From Chitinophagaceae bacterium (lineage in GTDB: Bacteria; Bacteroidota; Bacteroidia; Chitinophagales; Chitinophagaceae): DNA of 64,000 nucleotides. Where the stretch lies: contig JADKHN010000002.1 of NCBI GenBank assembly GCA_016721725.1, forward strand, positions 124,001-188,000. The letters run 5' to 3'. Both the position numbers and the translations under genes were made by a program. Positions 8,272 through 15,237 of this stretch are shown one piece after another. The notes below the pieces were generated by a model. It saw nothing but the letters and a program-made list of their open reading frames with translations, searched no databases and was not told the origin of the DNA. Within the stretch, counting starts at the first letter, position 1. Each line of letters opens with the position of its first letter.

Positions 8272-9084
8272 TTAAAGTTGGGCGATCAGTTCATCGATCA
8301 GGGCGGCGAATTTGGGTTCGGCCGCCTTCGCCGCATTGAGCACTTCTTCATGGGATACGGGAATCCCTCCCTCATGCAGGGCGATATCCGTGATAACACT
8401 CATGGCAAAGACCGGCAATCCCATATGAACGGCAGCGATCACTTCCGGAACGGTGCTCATGCCGACCGCGTCCCCTCCCATCGCCGCGATCATCCGGTAT
8501 TCGGCGGGGGTCTCAAAAGTTGGACCGGTAACGGCGACATATACGCCCTGGTGAACGGGAATATTTTGTGCGGCCGCGATGGCCTTCATTTTATCGATCA
8601 GGACCTTCTTATAAGGTTCGCTCATATCCGGGAAACGGGGACCCAGTTCGGGGTCGTTCTTGCCGATCAGCGGGTTGGGCGTAAGCTGACTGATATGATC
8701 GGTGATGATCATCAGGTCGCCAACTTTGAAAGCGGGATTGACACCACCGGCCGCATTGCTCAGGATCAGGGTCTGTATGCCCAGGTATTTCATCACCCGG
8801 ATGGGGAAAACGGTTTGCTGAGCTGTATAGCCCTCGTAATAATGGAAACGCCCGGCCATGGCCACCACTTTCTTGCCCCTCACCGTTCCAAAGACCAGTT
8901 TGCCGCTATGCCCGTGTACGGTACTGACGGGAAAATGAGGAATATCGGCATAGGGGATCTCTTTTTCAATCGCTATTTCGTTGACGAAATTACCCAGTCC
9001 GCTCCCCAGCACGATACCGATCTCCGGAACCCCGTCATACCTGCTTTTAATGTGGTCCACCGCCGCTTTGATTTGCTCTGTCAT
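8272..9084 (-). CDS. punA: Purine-nucleoside phosphorylase (class II, trimeric type)
   Basis: Catalyses phosphorolysis of purine (deoxy)nucleosides to free base and (deoxy)ribose-1-phosphate. Seen: the N-terminal IGIVLGSGLGNF phosphate loop, FGTVRGKKVVAMAGRFHYYEGY, the SNAAGGVN segment, and GGDAVGMSTVPEVIAA, the signature of the trimeric PNP/MTAP family; length about 270 is normal. MTEQIK at 9084 is chosen because a good promoter box lies 24 nt upstream, while the longer form would start at that box. It heads a likely operon with the porin. The symbol follows the class II PunA/DeoD-unrelated family and is less certain than the function. Confidence 0.93.
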   Translation of the reverse strand: MTEQIKAAVDHIKSRYDGVPEIGIVLGSGLGNFVNEIAIEKEIPYADIPHFPVSTVHGHSGKLVFGTVRGKKVVAMAGRFHYYEGYTAQQTVFPIRVMKYLGIQTLILSNAAGGVNPAFKVGDLMIITDHISQLTPNPLIGKNDPELGPRFPDMSEPYKKVLIDKMKAIAAAQNIPVHQGVYVAVTGPTFETPAEYRMIAAMGGDAVGMSTVPEVIAAVHMGLPVFAMSVITDIALHEGGIPVSHEEVLNAAKAAEPKFAALIDELIAQL

Positions 9085-9108
9085 ATCCCGTTGATTTGAT
9101 TCAGGGGG

Positions 9109-9116
9109 CAAATGTA
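9109..9116 (-). promoter_or_regulatory. -7 box for the nucleoside phosphorylase
   Basis: Minus-strand TACATTTG matches TAnnTTTG exactly. A T-rich TTTT lies about 16 nt further upstream as a weak -33. The start codon at 9084 is 24 nt downstream. Confidence 0.6.
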
Positions 9117-9150
9117 AGATAAGATATTGTTAGAAAAGAGATAATAAACC

Positions 9151-9258
9151 GGTTGAAGGTTAAAAGTTCAAGGTTGAATGTTTGGAGTAAAATGGGCAAA
9201 GATTCCCTTTGTTTCAATGCAGTGTAGGGCCAACCTTCAACCTTCAACTTTCAACTTT
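9151..9258. repeat. Inverted pair of heptad arrays between the phosphorylase gene and sucC
   Basis: Left arm 9151-9185 reads as heptamers GGTTGAA, GGTTAAA, AGTTCAA, GGTTGAA, TGTTTGG. Right arm 9231-9258 reads CAACCTT, CAACCTT, CAACTTT, CAACTTT. The arms are inverted relative to each other around about 45 nt of ordinary sequence, so a long imperfect hairpin is possible on either strand. Confidence 0.85.
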
Positions 9259-9301
9259 TTAACATTGGCATTTTCACTATCTTCGCCAAAATTTTCAACG
9301 C

Positions 9302-10513
9302 ATGAATCTCCACGAATACCAGGCTAAAGAATTACTGAAAAAATACAATGTACCGGTACAGGAAGGCATCGCCTGCATCACCCCGGGCGCAGCGGAAGAA
9401 GCCTATAAGCAGATCCATACCCAATACGGCAGCCAGTTCGCCGTGGTGAAGGCCCAGATCCATGCGGGTGGTCGTGGTAAAGGCAAGATCGCCGGTACCG
9501 AACAGCGCGGTGTGGCCGTGGGCAAGAATGCCGAAGACGTGAAACAGATCGCTCAGAATATCATCGGGGGAACACTGGTGACCCTGCAGACCGGTCCGGC
9601 CGGTAAAGTCGTGAACAAGGTATTGGTGGCCCAGGATGTGTATTATGAGGGCCCCAGCCCGGTCAAGGAATTTTATCTTTCCATCCTGCTCGACCGCAGC
9701 AAGGGAAAGAACGTGATCATGTACAGTACCGAAGGCGGCATGAATATCGAGGAAGTGGCTCACAACACCCCGGAGAAGATCTTCCGGGAATGGGTCTATC
9801 CCGGCGGCATGCTGGAAGCCTTCCAGGCCCGTAAGATCGCCTTCAACCTGGGACTGAGCGGCGCGGCCTTCAAGAACTGCGTGAAATTCGTCACCAATTT
9901 GTATAACGCTTATGTAGGTCTTGATTGCAATATGCTCGAGATCAATCCGCTCTTCAAGACAAGCGACGACAAGATCATTGCCGTGGATTGTAAGATGAAC
10001 GTGGATGATAACGCCATCATGCGTCACCCGGATATCGGTTCCTTAAGGGACATCACCGAAGAAGACCCTACCGAGGTGGAAGCCGGTCAGTTCAATCTGA
10101 ACTTCGTGAAACTGGATGGTAATGTAGGCTGTATGGTCAACGGGGCCGGACTGGCCATGGCCACGATGGACATGATCAAACTCAGCGGCGGTGAGCCCGC
10201 CAATTTCCTGGACGTAGGCGGCACGGCCAATGCGCAAACGGTGGAAGCCGGTTTCCGCATCATCCTGAAAGACCCTAAAGTAAAAGCGATCCTCATCAAT
10301 ATCTTCGGCGGTATCGTTCGTTGCGACCGGGTGGCCCAGGGTGTCATCGACGCCTACCAATCCATCGGCAATATCAATATCCCCATCATCGTTCGACTGC
10401 AGGGCACCAATGCCGATGTGGCCAAGAAACTCATCGATGAAAGCGGGTTGAAAGTGCAGAGCGCCATCCTGCTCAGTGAGGCTGCTGCGCTGGTGAACAA
10501 GGCCGTGGCTTAA
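9302..10513 (+). CDS. sucC: Succinate--CoA ligase [ADP-forming] subunit beta
   Basis: TCA-cycle enzyme subunit, succinyl-CoA + ADP + Pi to succinate + CoA + ATP, cytosolic, partner of SucD. Seen: the family N-terminus MNLHEYQAKELLKKY, the ATP-grasp domain with AQIHAGGRGKGK (about 53-64) and NPLFKTSDDKIIAVDCKMNVDDNA metal/ATP-binding stretch (about 215-240), and the CoA-ligase domain with GCMVNGAGLAMATMD, FLDVGGTAN and IFGGIVRCD. Length 403 fits; bacterial proteins are about 390-400. sucD is not adjacent. It is followed by an 11-bp inverted repeat. Confidence 0.97.
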   Translation: MNLHEYQAKELLKKYNVPVQEGIACITPGAAEEAYKQIHTQYGSQFAVVKAQIHAGGRGKGKIAGTEQRGVAVGKNAEDVKQIAQNIIGGTLVTLQTGPAGKVVNKVLVAQDVYYEGPSPVKEFYLSILLDRSKGKNVIMYSTEGGMNIEEVAHNTPEKIFREWVYPGGMLEAFQARKIAFNLGLSGAAFKNCVKFVTNLYNAYVGLDCNMLEINPLFKTSDDKIIAVDCKMNVDDNAIMRHPDIGSLRDITEEDPTEVEAGQFNLNFVKLDGNVGCMVNGAGLAMATMDMIKLSGGEPANFLDVGGTANAQTVEAGFRIILKDPKVKAILINIFGGIVRCDRVAQGVIDAYQSIGNINIPIIVRLQGTNADVAKKLIDESGLKVQSAILLSEAAALVNKAVA

Positions 10514-10516
10514 AAC

Positions 10517-10559
10517 CTATAAGGTTTGCAGCAGGGACTGTGCCTGGGAAACCTTATAG
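10517..10559. repeat. 11-bp perfect inverted repeat after sucC
   Basis: CTATAAGGTTT (10517-10527) and AAACCTTATAG (10549-10559) form a perfect 11-bp stem with a 21-nt loop, 4 nt after the sucC stop. There is no U-tract, so it is a hairpin that may stabilise or end the transcript rather than a classic terminator. The left arm is itself nearly palindromic (AAACCTATAAGGTTT). Confidence 0.7.
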
Positions 10560-10667
10560 CGTTTACTCAATCCCTTCCGATGTCGCCTGGTCTCCCGACC
10601 AACGACAACCCATATTTACAAAGTCCGGCTCCAACTTTGTTATGCCAAATTTTGGTTACAAGCAGAG

Positions 10668-10947
10668 TTATTTTATTTGTCTTGCTGCATGATGCACACG
10701 AAGTATAGCAACTTTAGTTGTGCTAACTTTATAAACAATCCTGTAATTGCCCTCAATTAATTCTCGGATTGAAGGAGAGTTGAATTCTGGCACCACGGCC
10801 AGATTTGGGGAAATTTTCAAGCTGATCTACTCTTGAAATGAGTTTTTCGACATATCTGTCTGCGTAACGGTTTGAATCCTTAGAAATAAACTCATGAATT
10901 GACCGCAGGTCTTCAATGGCAAAATCTGTCCATATTACTTTTACCAT
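10668..10947 (-). pseudogene. ParE/RelE-family toxin, frameshifted
   Basis: The N-terminal 52 or so residues (MVKVIWTDFAIEDLRSIHEFIS... ENFPKSGR) are a clear ParE/RelE toxin, a small ribosome- or gyrase-targeting toxin family. The frame then breaks at about 10792-10797 and stops after 64 codons. In the next frame the missing C-terminal half is intact: VPEFNSPSIRELIEGNYRIVYKV then KVAILRVHHAARQIK and a stop at 10668. A two-base loss (or one-base gain) in GGCCGTGGTGCC explains it. Total 93 codons is normal for the family. It overlaps the upstream antitoxin by 7 nt. It is either an inactivated toxin or an assembly indel. Confidence 0.85.
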
Positions 10948-11117
10948 TTTTTAGCCATTTCTTTTACCTTTTCATGAGAGGTAGTCTTGCCCTTTTTTAA
11001 TTGTGCTAATCCCTGTTCCACTTTCTCAACAAAAATGAGTCTTTCTAAAAGGGCATCCAGTTCAAATTCCTTTGGAAGTTCTTTAACTGTGTCAATTGCT
11101 TTATCTCTTTTCATCAT
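10941..11117 (-). CDS. Antitoxin partner of the ParE/RelE toxin
   Basis: A 58-residue protein, starting MMKRDKAIDTVKELPKEFEL. The pattern (I..VKELP then LLERLIFVEKVEQGLAQLKKGKTTSHEKVKEMAKKW) is that of small helical antitoxins found beside ParE toxins in Bacteroidota: an IxxLP opening, an acidic helix, and a late SHEE/K-W ending. It lacks an obvious DNA-binding domain. It overlaps the toxin start by 7 nt (10941-10947), the usual translational coupling. It has no frame defects, unlike the toxin. Confidence 0.8.
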   Translation of the reverse strand: MMKRDKAIDTVKELPKEFELDALLERLIFVEKVEQGLAQLKKGKTTSHEKVKEMAKKW

Positions 11118-11259
11118 TGAATTTTAGAGTGTTAAATTACAAAATTTTCCGGTTATTGAGAGCTTCAATTGCTGGCACCCAACGGCGAGGGCTTGCTGCT
11201 GTGCTGGTATTTTATAATGTCCAGCCTCACTTGCAGCAATACTGATGTTGGTTGCAGTT
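11118..11259. other. AT-rich intergenic stretch with a GC-richer CAACGGCGAGG segment
   Basis: No gene supported. Around 11170-11215 the composition changes to a GC-richer run (cacccaacggcgagggcttgc) inside AT-rich surroundings. A short reading frame through it (11124-11336) has no recognisable protein character. The segment may be a leftover of a repeat or cassette junction, but nothing in the window confirms that. Confidence 0.4.
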
Positions 11260-11832
11260 TTATAATGCTTGGTCACAAATAAATAAGCGGGAACTGTCAG
11301 ATGCAAAGAAAATACTCTGCTGATTTTCTTGATCAAATTGAATATTTAACATAGTTAGGCTATCTCCGAGATCTTGCGGCAACCACCATTTAGGTCTATC
11401 AGGAAAAGTCTTAAGAAAGCTTAAGGAGTCCAACTTACTATACACAGACTTTTCATATTTCTTTAACCTAATAATTCTCAATAATTCAATTGGACATACT
11501 TTTACTTCCATCCAAATGCAACAGTCTATTTGCGGTACAACCTGGTCTTTTAGATTAACGATTGTCATACAACTGTCTAATGGCTTTTTGAAGAGAAGAG
11601 TATATATCTCAGACGGAGGTTTGGATTGGGAATTATGAATGATTCTGGAAATGTCAGAATTGATTTTCTTAAAACCCGTATAAAAGAAAAGGGCAATAAT
11701 AGTTACAAGAAGAATACTTAAAGAGATCAGTACTTTCCTTCGAGAAAGTTTATTTCGCTTCAATAGAGCATAGAACAGGAAAATAATAAATACCAATATC
11801 AGAAATGCCAATAAAATGGTATCTGCCATCAT
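11260..11832 (-). CDS. Hypothetical membrane protein
   Basis: A 190-residue protein with two N-terminal membrane helices (about residues 5-24 and 33-51, separated by a basic KRNKLSRRK loop), then a soluble domain of about 135 residues with cysteine pair IDCCIW and CPIELL. No family is recognised. Base composition is clearly more AT-rich than in flanking core genes, and it lies next to the toxin-antitoxin remnant, which suggests horizontally acquired DNA. Start at the first of two ATGs (11832 or 11829). Confidence 0.6.
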   Translation of the reverse strand: MMADTILLAFLILVFIIFLFYALLKRNKLSRRKVLISLSILLVTIIALFFYTGFKKINSDISRIIHNSQSKPPSEIYTLLFKKPLDSCMTIVNLKDQVVPQIDCCIWMEVKVCPIELLRIIRLKKYEKSVYSKLDSLSFLKTFPDRPKWWLPQDLGDSLTMLNIQFDQENQQSIFFASDSSRLFICDQAL

Positions 11833-12163
11833 ATCCCTTCAAATTTGTAGAGTGTTCGTGAAAAATTGCAATCAACCATATAATAGCCGCAGTTCAACCT
11901 GACCTCCAAACTGCTCAGATTAGTATAAACAACTGATAAAGATCATTTTATTTAAATATACGAAACCTCTTAAAAAGTTAACTATTTCCAACCTTCCATT
12001 TCAAGGATAGTTTTTAACTGCCGTTTTACTTAGGCAACTACAGGTGCCGGGCCAGGAACTCTAATGGAAATTGATTCCCATGAGCCTGTTCAATGAAACG
12101 GGTCTTGTTGGTAAGCGTTAAAATCAAAAGAAGAATAAATACAATCCGCTGGATGAGGCCGGA
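11833..12163. other. Intergenic region with no supported gene
   Basis: About 330 nt of AT-rich sequence between the hypothetical membrane protein and the LprI-like gene. No open frame of note, no tRNA and no strong hairpin with a U-tract is visible. It marks the right edge of the AT-rich accessory stretch. Confidence 0.6.
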
Positions 12164-12715
12164 TCACCGGTTCAGGATCATCTCGTTATAATAATGGAAG
12201 ATCTGCAGGGTTCGTTTGACCACCAGGTCGGAATAGGAACCGGTAGCGATATTGGACTGGATCGTTCCTCCTCCGGAATATACATCTTTGGTCATCGTCC
12301 CGATCAGTTTGGCCTCCCCGTCGCGGTAGGCCAGCCAGGCTTTTTGTGCCGCAATGAGCACTTTCTTGTCTTCCGGATTCAGGGCCTTCAGCAGCTTATT
12401 GTAGTACTTGTTCAGGAGCTGGTCGTATCCGGCGGTCAGTTCATCGATGGTCGTATTCATGCCGACCGTTGAATAGTCAATATCCATGCGTTTGCCGGCC
12501 AGCTGTTCAATGCGGAAGGTATCCAGGGAGAACTCGATCTCACTCGCGGTCATTTCCTGCTGCACCAGTTTCTGCCGGAATGCCGGTACCTGCTTCTCCA
12601 CTTCGGCCTTCAGGCTCTGTAAAACCTGGGGTGTGATCTCCCGGGGACCGGTGTTCTGCGCGGATATCAACTGGCTGCAGCATATTACCGCGAAAGATAA
12701 AAGGAACTGTTTCAT
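12164..12715 (-). CDS. Secreted LprI-like (DUF1311) protein
   Basis: With the ATG at 12715 the product is 183 residues with a clear signal peptide (MKQFLLSFAVICCSQLISAQ). The C-terminal domain LTAGYDQLLNKYYNKLLKAL...EDKKVLIAAQKAWLAYRDGEAKLIGTM is the LprI/DUF1311 pattern: a helical pair with Q.aWl.yRD. Members include lysozyme-inhibitor-type lipoproteins; the actual target here is unknown. Mature region contains the additional MDIDYSTVGMNTTIDE segment. Upstream in-frame extension to 12784 is not signal-like and is rejected. Confidence 0.82.
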   Translation of the reverse strand: MKQFLLSFAVICCSQLISAQNTGPREITPQVLQSLKAEVEKQVPAFRQKLVQQEMTASEIEFSLDTFRIEQLAGKRMDIDYSTVGMNTTIDELTAGYDQLLNKYYNKLLKALNPEDKKVLIAAQKAWLAYRDGEAKLIGTMTKDVYSGGGTIQSNIATGSYSDLVVKRTLQIFHYYNEMILNR

Positions 12716-12862
12716 AACGCTGGGGGTTAAAGTTAAATGCGGTTTACCACCCGCTGAGCGGGCCATCCATAAGGTTTTACCCATCCAAAGTTAAGCGGTA
12801 CGGGTTCATGTACGGCAAGGAAAGAAAATAAAGGTTCGTGGGTCACGAGCCTTTGCGAATAC

Positions 12863-12910
12863 AAAAAGCCCCGACACTTTCATGTCGGGACCCGTGCCCA
12901 GGACTGGATT
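12863..12910 (-). pseudogene. Partial duplicate of the tRNA-Leu 3' end plus its terminator
   Basis: This stretch copies the arrangement at 13022-13070: A5, a hairpin (CCCGACA/TGTCGGG, 12870-12889), then the 17-bp block GTGCCCAGGACTGGATT (12894-12910), identical to 13054-13070, the 3' acceptor and T-arm half of tRNA-Leu. Beyond 12910 the tRNA sequence is lost (ATTTCATGATCCAG replaces the T-loop side). It is not a functional tRNA. It may be a decayed duplicate or an attachment-site scar. Confidence 0.7.
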
Positions 12911-13021
12911 ATTTCATGATCCAGATACTCCTGCGAGGGGCGTACCCAAGGCCCCAGCCCTTTACAAGGGCGGGCTTTTTGTTTGTCTGCAATGTCAAGC
13001 AAGCTTGACTTGCTGCCAAAC
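12911..13021. other. Spacer between tRNA copy and tRNA-Leu, with hairpins
   Basis: Contains GCCCTT-tac-AAGGGC (12957-12971) followed by GGGCTTTTT, terminator-like on the plus strand, and the palindrome GTCAAG-caag-CTTGAC at about 12994-13009. No gene is supported. Confidence 0.5.
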
Positions 13022-13050
13022 AAAAAGCCCCGACACTATCGTGTCGGGGC
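13022..13050 (-). terminator. Rho-independent terminator of tRNA-Leu
   Basis: Perfect 10-bp stem GCCCCGACAC / GTGTCGGGGC (13027-13036 and 13041-13050) with loop TATC. On the minus strand it is followed by five T residues (13026-13022). It lies 4 nt after the tRNA 3' end. Confidence 0.9.
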
Positions 13051-13054
13051 CTTG

Positions 13055-13138
13055 TGCCCAGGACTGGATTCGAACCAGCACATCCTTGCGAACGCTGCGA
13101 CCTGAACACAGTGCGTCTACCAATTTCGCCACCTGGGC
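13055..13138 (-). tRNA. tRNA-Leu (anticodon CAG)
   Basis: The minus strand folds as a class II tRNA. The acceptor stem is GCCCAGG/CCTGGGC with discriminator A, the D arm is TGGCGAAATTGGTAGACGC, and the anticodon stem is CTGTG/CGCAG with loop TTCAGGT, giving anticodon CAG. It has a long variable arm (CGTTCGCAAGGATG) and a T arm CTGGTTCGAATCCAG. CCA is not encoded. Total 84 nt. A terminator follows at once. Confidence 0.95.
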
Positions 13139-13141
13139 AGA

Positions 13142-13169
13142 TGGTTAATAGTTAAAAGTTGAACGTTTT
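13142..13169. repeat. Degenerate heptad array beside tRNA-Leu
   Basis: Reads as TGGTTAA, TAGTTAA, AAGTTGA, ACGTTTT: a short 7-bp periodic pattern of the kind found in many gaps of this window. Confidence 0.55.
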
Positions 13170-13218
13170 GCTTCTCAGGATGAAGCTTCAACGATTAACG
13201 GGTTGCAAATATAAGGGA

Positions 13219-14067
13219 CTAAACCGAAACATTAAAATCTCTCAGCGCATCATTTAAACTCGTCTTGAGATCGGTGCTCGGCTTCCGCTTCCCGATGATC
13301 AGGGCGCAGCCCACACCATATTCCCCCGCCGGGAATCTCTTGGTATAGCTGCCAGGGATCACCACGCTTCGGGAAGGTACGATACCCCGGTATTCAACAG
13401 GCTCTTCGCCGCTCACATCAATGATCTTGGTGGATTGGGTCAGCACCACATTGGCGCCCAATACGGCCTCCTTCTCCACCCGCACCCCTTCCACCACGAT
13501 GCAGCGGCTGCCGATGAAACAACCGTCTTCGATGATCACCGGACTGGCCTGCAGGGGCTCCAGCACGCCTCCGATACCCACGCCGCCGCTCAGGTGTACC
13601 CCCTTGCCGATCTGGGCGCAACTGCCCACCGTAGCCCAGGTATCCACCATCGTTCCCTCGTCCACATAGGCGCCGATATTCACATAACTCGGCATCAGCA
13701 CCACATTTTTGGCGAGGTAGGCTCCGTAACGGGCCACAGCATGAGGTACGGCGCGGACACCCAGGGATTTATAATCCTTTTTCAACAACATCTTATCATA
13801 AAACTCAAAAGGGGCCAGGTCCCAGGTCTGCATGGGCTGTATGGCGAAATACAGGAGGATGGCCTGCTTCACCCATTCATTCACTTCCCATCCACCCTCC
13901 TGAGCACCAGTCGAAGGGGCGCCAGTCGAAATGGCGACCGGCGAGGCCGTGCGTAACCGGCCCTTATCCACTTCCTCGATGACCTGCCGTACAGCATCAC
14001 TGTATCGTTCCTCTTTCAGGAGTTCGCGGTTGCCCCAGGCTTCCAAGATCATTGCTTTCAATTCCAT
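13219..14067 (-). CDS. dapD: 2,3,4,5-tetrahydropyridine-2,6-dicarboxylate N-succinyltransferase
   Basis: Lysine/diaminopimelate pathway enzyme, succinyl-CoA + tetrahydrodipicolinate to N-succinyl-2-amino-6-oxopimelate. Seen: the N-terminal helical domain (MELKAMILEAWGNRELL), then hexapeptide left-handed beta-helix repeats through the middle (VVLMPSYVNIGAYVDEGTMVDTWATVGSCAQIGKGVHLSGGVGIGGVLEP, here in pieces), and IVPSRSVVIPGSYTKRFPAGEYGVGCALIIGKRK near the end. Length 282 is slightly above the usual 270-275. Start ATG 14067 has a TATGTTTG box 16 nt upstream. It implies the succinylase route; dapB of the same pathway lies at 31.1 kb. Confidence 0.96.
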   Translation of the reverse strand: MELKAMILEAWGNRELLKEERYSDAVRQVIEEVDKGRLRTASPVAISTGAPSTGAQEGGWEVNEWVKQAILLYFAIQPMQTWDLAPFEFYDKMLLKKDYKSLGVRAVPHAVARYGAYLAKNVVLMPSYVNIGAYVDEGTMVDTWATVGSCAQIGKGVHLSGGVGIGGVLEPLQASPVIIEDGCFIGSRCIVVEGVRVEKEAVLGANVVLTQSTKIIDVSGEEPVEYRGIVPSRSVVIPGSYTKRFPAGEYGVGCALIIGKRKPSTDLKTSLNDALRDFNVSV

Positions 14068-14082
14068 GAGTCTGTTTTTTTG

Positions 14083-14090
14083 CAAACATA
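14083..14090 (-). promoter_or_regulatory. dapD: -7 box for dapD
   Basis: Minus-strand TATGTTTG fits TAnnTTTG and gives a leader of only about 10 nt before the ATG at 14067. No clear -33 element. Confidence 0.45.
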
Positions 14091-14144
14091 CCAAATTCAG
14101 GCCTTGTTTTCGGCAGGTGCGGCCGATCATCAATACCAGGAACA

Positions 14145-15170
14145 ATGTTAGAAAGCTTTGCTATTTTTGGAACCGTGCAGGAACCATTACACATATTGAT
14201 CCGTTTACCCAACTGGCTGGGAGATATGGTCATGAGCGCCGCGTTTGTACAGGCCGTAAAGGATGAATACCCCGGTGCCGTCATCGACCTGGTGGCCAAA
14301 AAAGGGATCGATACCCTGCTCGATTTCTTCCCGGCACATCACGACCGGTTCGTTTTCTCAAAATCACAGTATCCCGGCTTAAAAGGGGCCTGGGCATTCG
14401 GCCGGTCGATCAAAGCAAAAAAAAGATACGACCTGTTCTTCTGCCTCCCCGATTCCTTCTCCTCCGCCCTGATCGGTTTCGCCGTGAACGCCCGGCAAAG
14501 GATCGGGTACACCAAGGAACTCCGGTCCTCCCTCCTCACCCATCCCTACCGGAAGAAAAAGAATATCCACCGGGTAGCAGAATACACCGGTCTGCTGGAA
14601 CTATTCCTGGAAAAAAAGCTGGAGCCCGTTCCGGTAAAACTGGTCCGGCCAAACGTAGAGATAGATCAAAGCATAATTGTCAATATCAATTCGGAAGCCG
14701 ATTCCAGGAGACTGCCCAAGGAAAAGGCGCTAAGCCTTATCCGGGCTTTGCAACAAAAGTTCAGCAACCCGATCATTTTGATCGGAGCTCCGTCGGAAAA
14801 ACCGATTGTCGACGAGGTCTGCGCCGCCCTGCCCGGCAGCGGGCAGGTCGTCAATATGGCGGGGCAGACCGACCTCAGCCAACTGATCGGGTTATTGAGT
14901 TCGGGCAAGGTTCTGCTGACGACCGATAGCGGACCGGCCCACCTGGCCAATGCATTGGGTACTCATACCCTCGTTCTGTTCGGCGCCGGGAATGAAGCGA
15001 ATACCGCTCCTTTCAATCAACAGAACAACCAGGTCATCCGCCTCGGTAAATTACCCTGCGAACCCTGTGTGAGCAATACCTGCAAACCCTATGGAACACC
15101 ACGCTGCCTCGTTGAACTGGATGTACATATAGTCGTAGCTGCCGTTGCTGCCCTTATCGCAAAATCATGA
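14145..15170 (+). CDS. Glycosyltransferase family 9 (heptosyltransferase-like)
   Basis: GT-B enzyme that adds a sugar, usually a heptose, from a nucleotide donor to lipopolysaccharide core. Seen: the N-terminal motif LIRLPNWLGDMVMSAAFVQAV of the WaaF/WaaC family, and the C-terminal donor site TTDSGPAHLANALGTHTLVLFGAGNEANTAPF. The C-terminal tail has a Cys cluster (CEPCVSNTCKPYGTPRC) common in family members. The start is ambiguous. ATG 14145 is listed, but a TATTTTTG box (14162-14169) lies inside this start region and GTG 14175, 5 nt after it, begins right before LHILIRLPN, so the real start may be 14175. It overlaps the upstream part of the next gene's frame only before its true start. Confidence 0.9.
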   Translation: MLESFAIFGTVQEPLHILIRLPNWLGDMVMSAAFVQAVKDEYPGAVIDLVAKKGIDTLLDFFPAHHDRFVFSKSQYPGLKGAWAFGRSIKAKKRYDLFFCLPDSFSSALIGFAVNARQRIGYTKELRSSLLTHPYRKKKNIHRVAEYTGLLELFLEKKLEPVPVKLVRPNVEIDQSIIVNINSEADSRRLPKEKALSLIRALQQKFSNPIILIGAPSEKPIVDEVCAALPGSGQVVNMAGQTDLSQLIGLLSSGKVLLTTDSGPAHLANALGTHTLVLFGAGNEANTAPFNQQNNQVIRLGKLPCEPCVSNTCKPYGTPRCLVELDVHIVVAAVAALIAKS

Positions 15171-15237
15171 TCAACATCATCTGCCGGACTCGTACCGGTC
15201 AACTGGTTTTTGTTCGGTTCTCTACAACTTGCATAGT

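Noticed and set aside
10526..10708. Possible 60-residue protein after sucC
   Set aside because: It begins within the 11-bp inverted repeat, has no recognisable protein features and overlaps the 3' end of the toxin pseudogene.
11124..11336. Possible 70-residue protein
   Set aside because: It overlaps the 3' end of the membrane protein in another frame and reads low-complexity, non-conserved-looking sequence.
10600..12163. Prophage or integrative element remnant
   Set aside because: The stretch is AT-rich and has a toxin-antitoxin remnant but no integrase, phage or conjugation gene, so only an accessory stretch can be claimed.
12909..13109. Possible 66-residue minus-strand protein
   Set aside because: It is the translation of tRNA-Leu and its partial copy.
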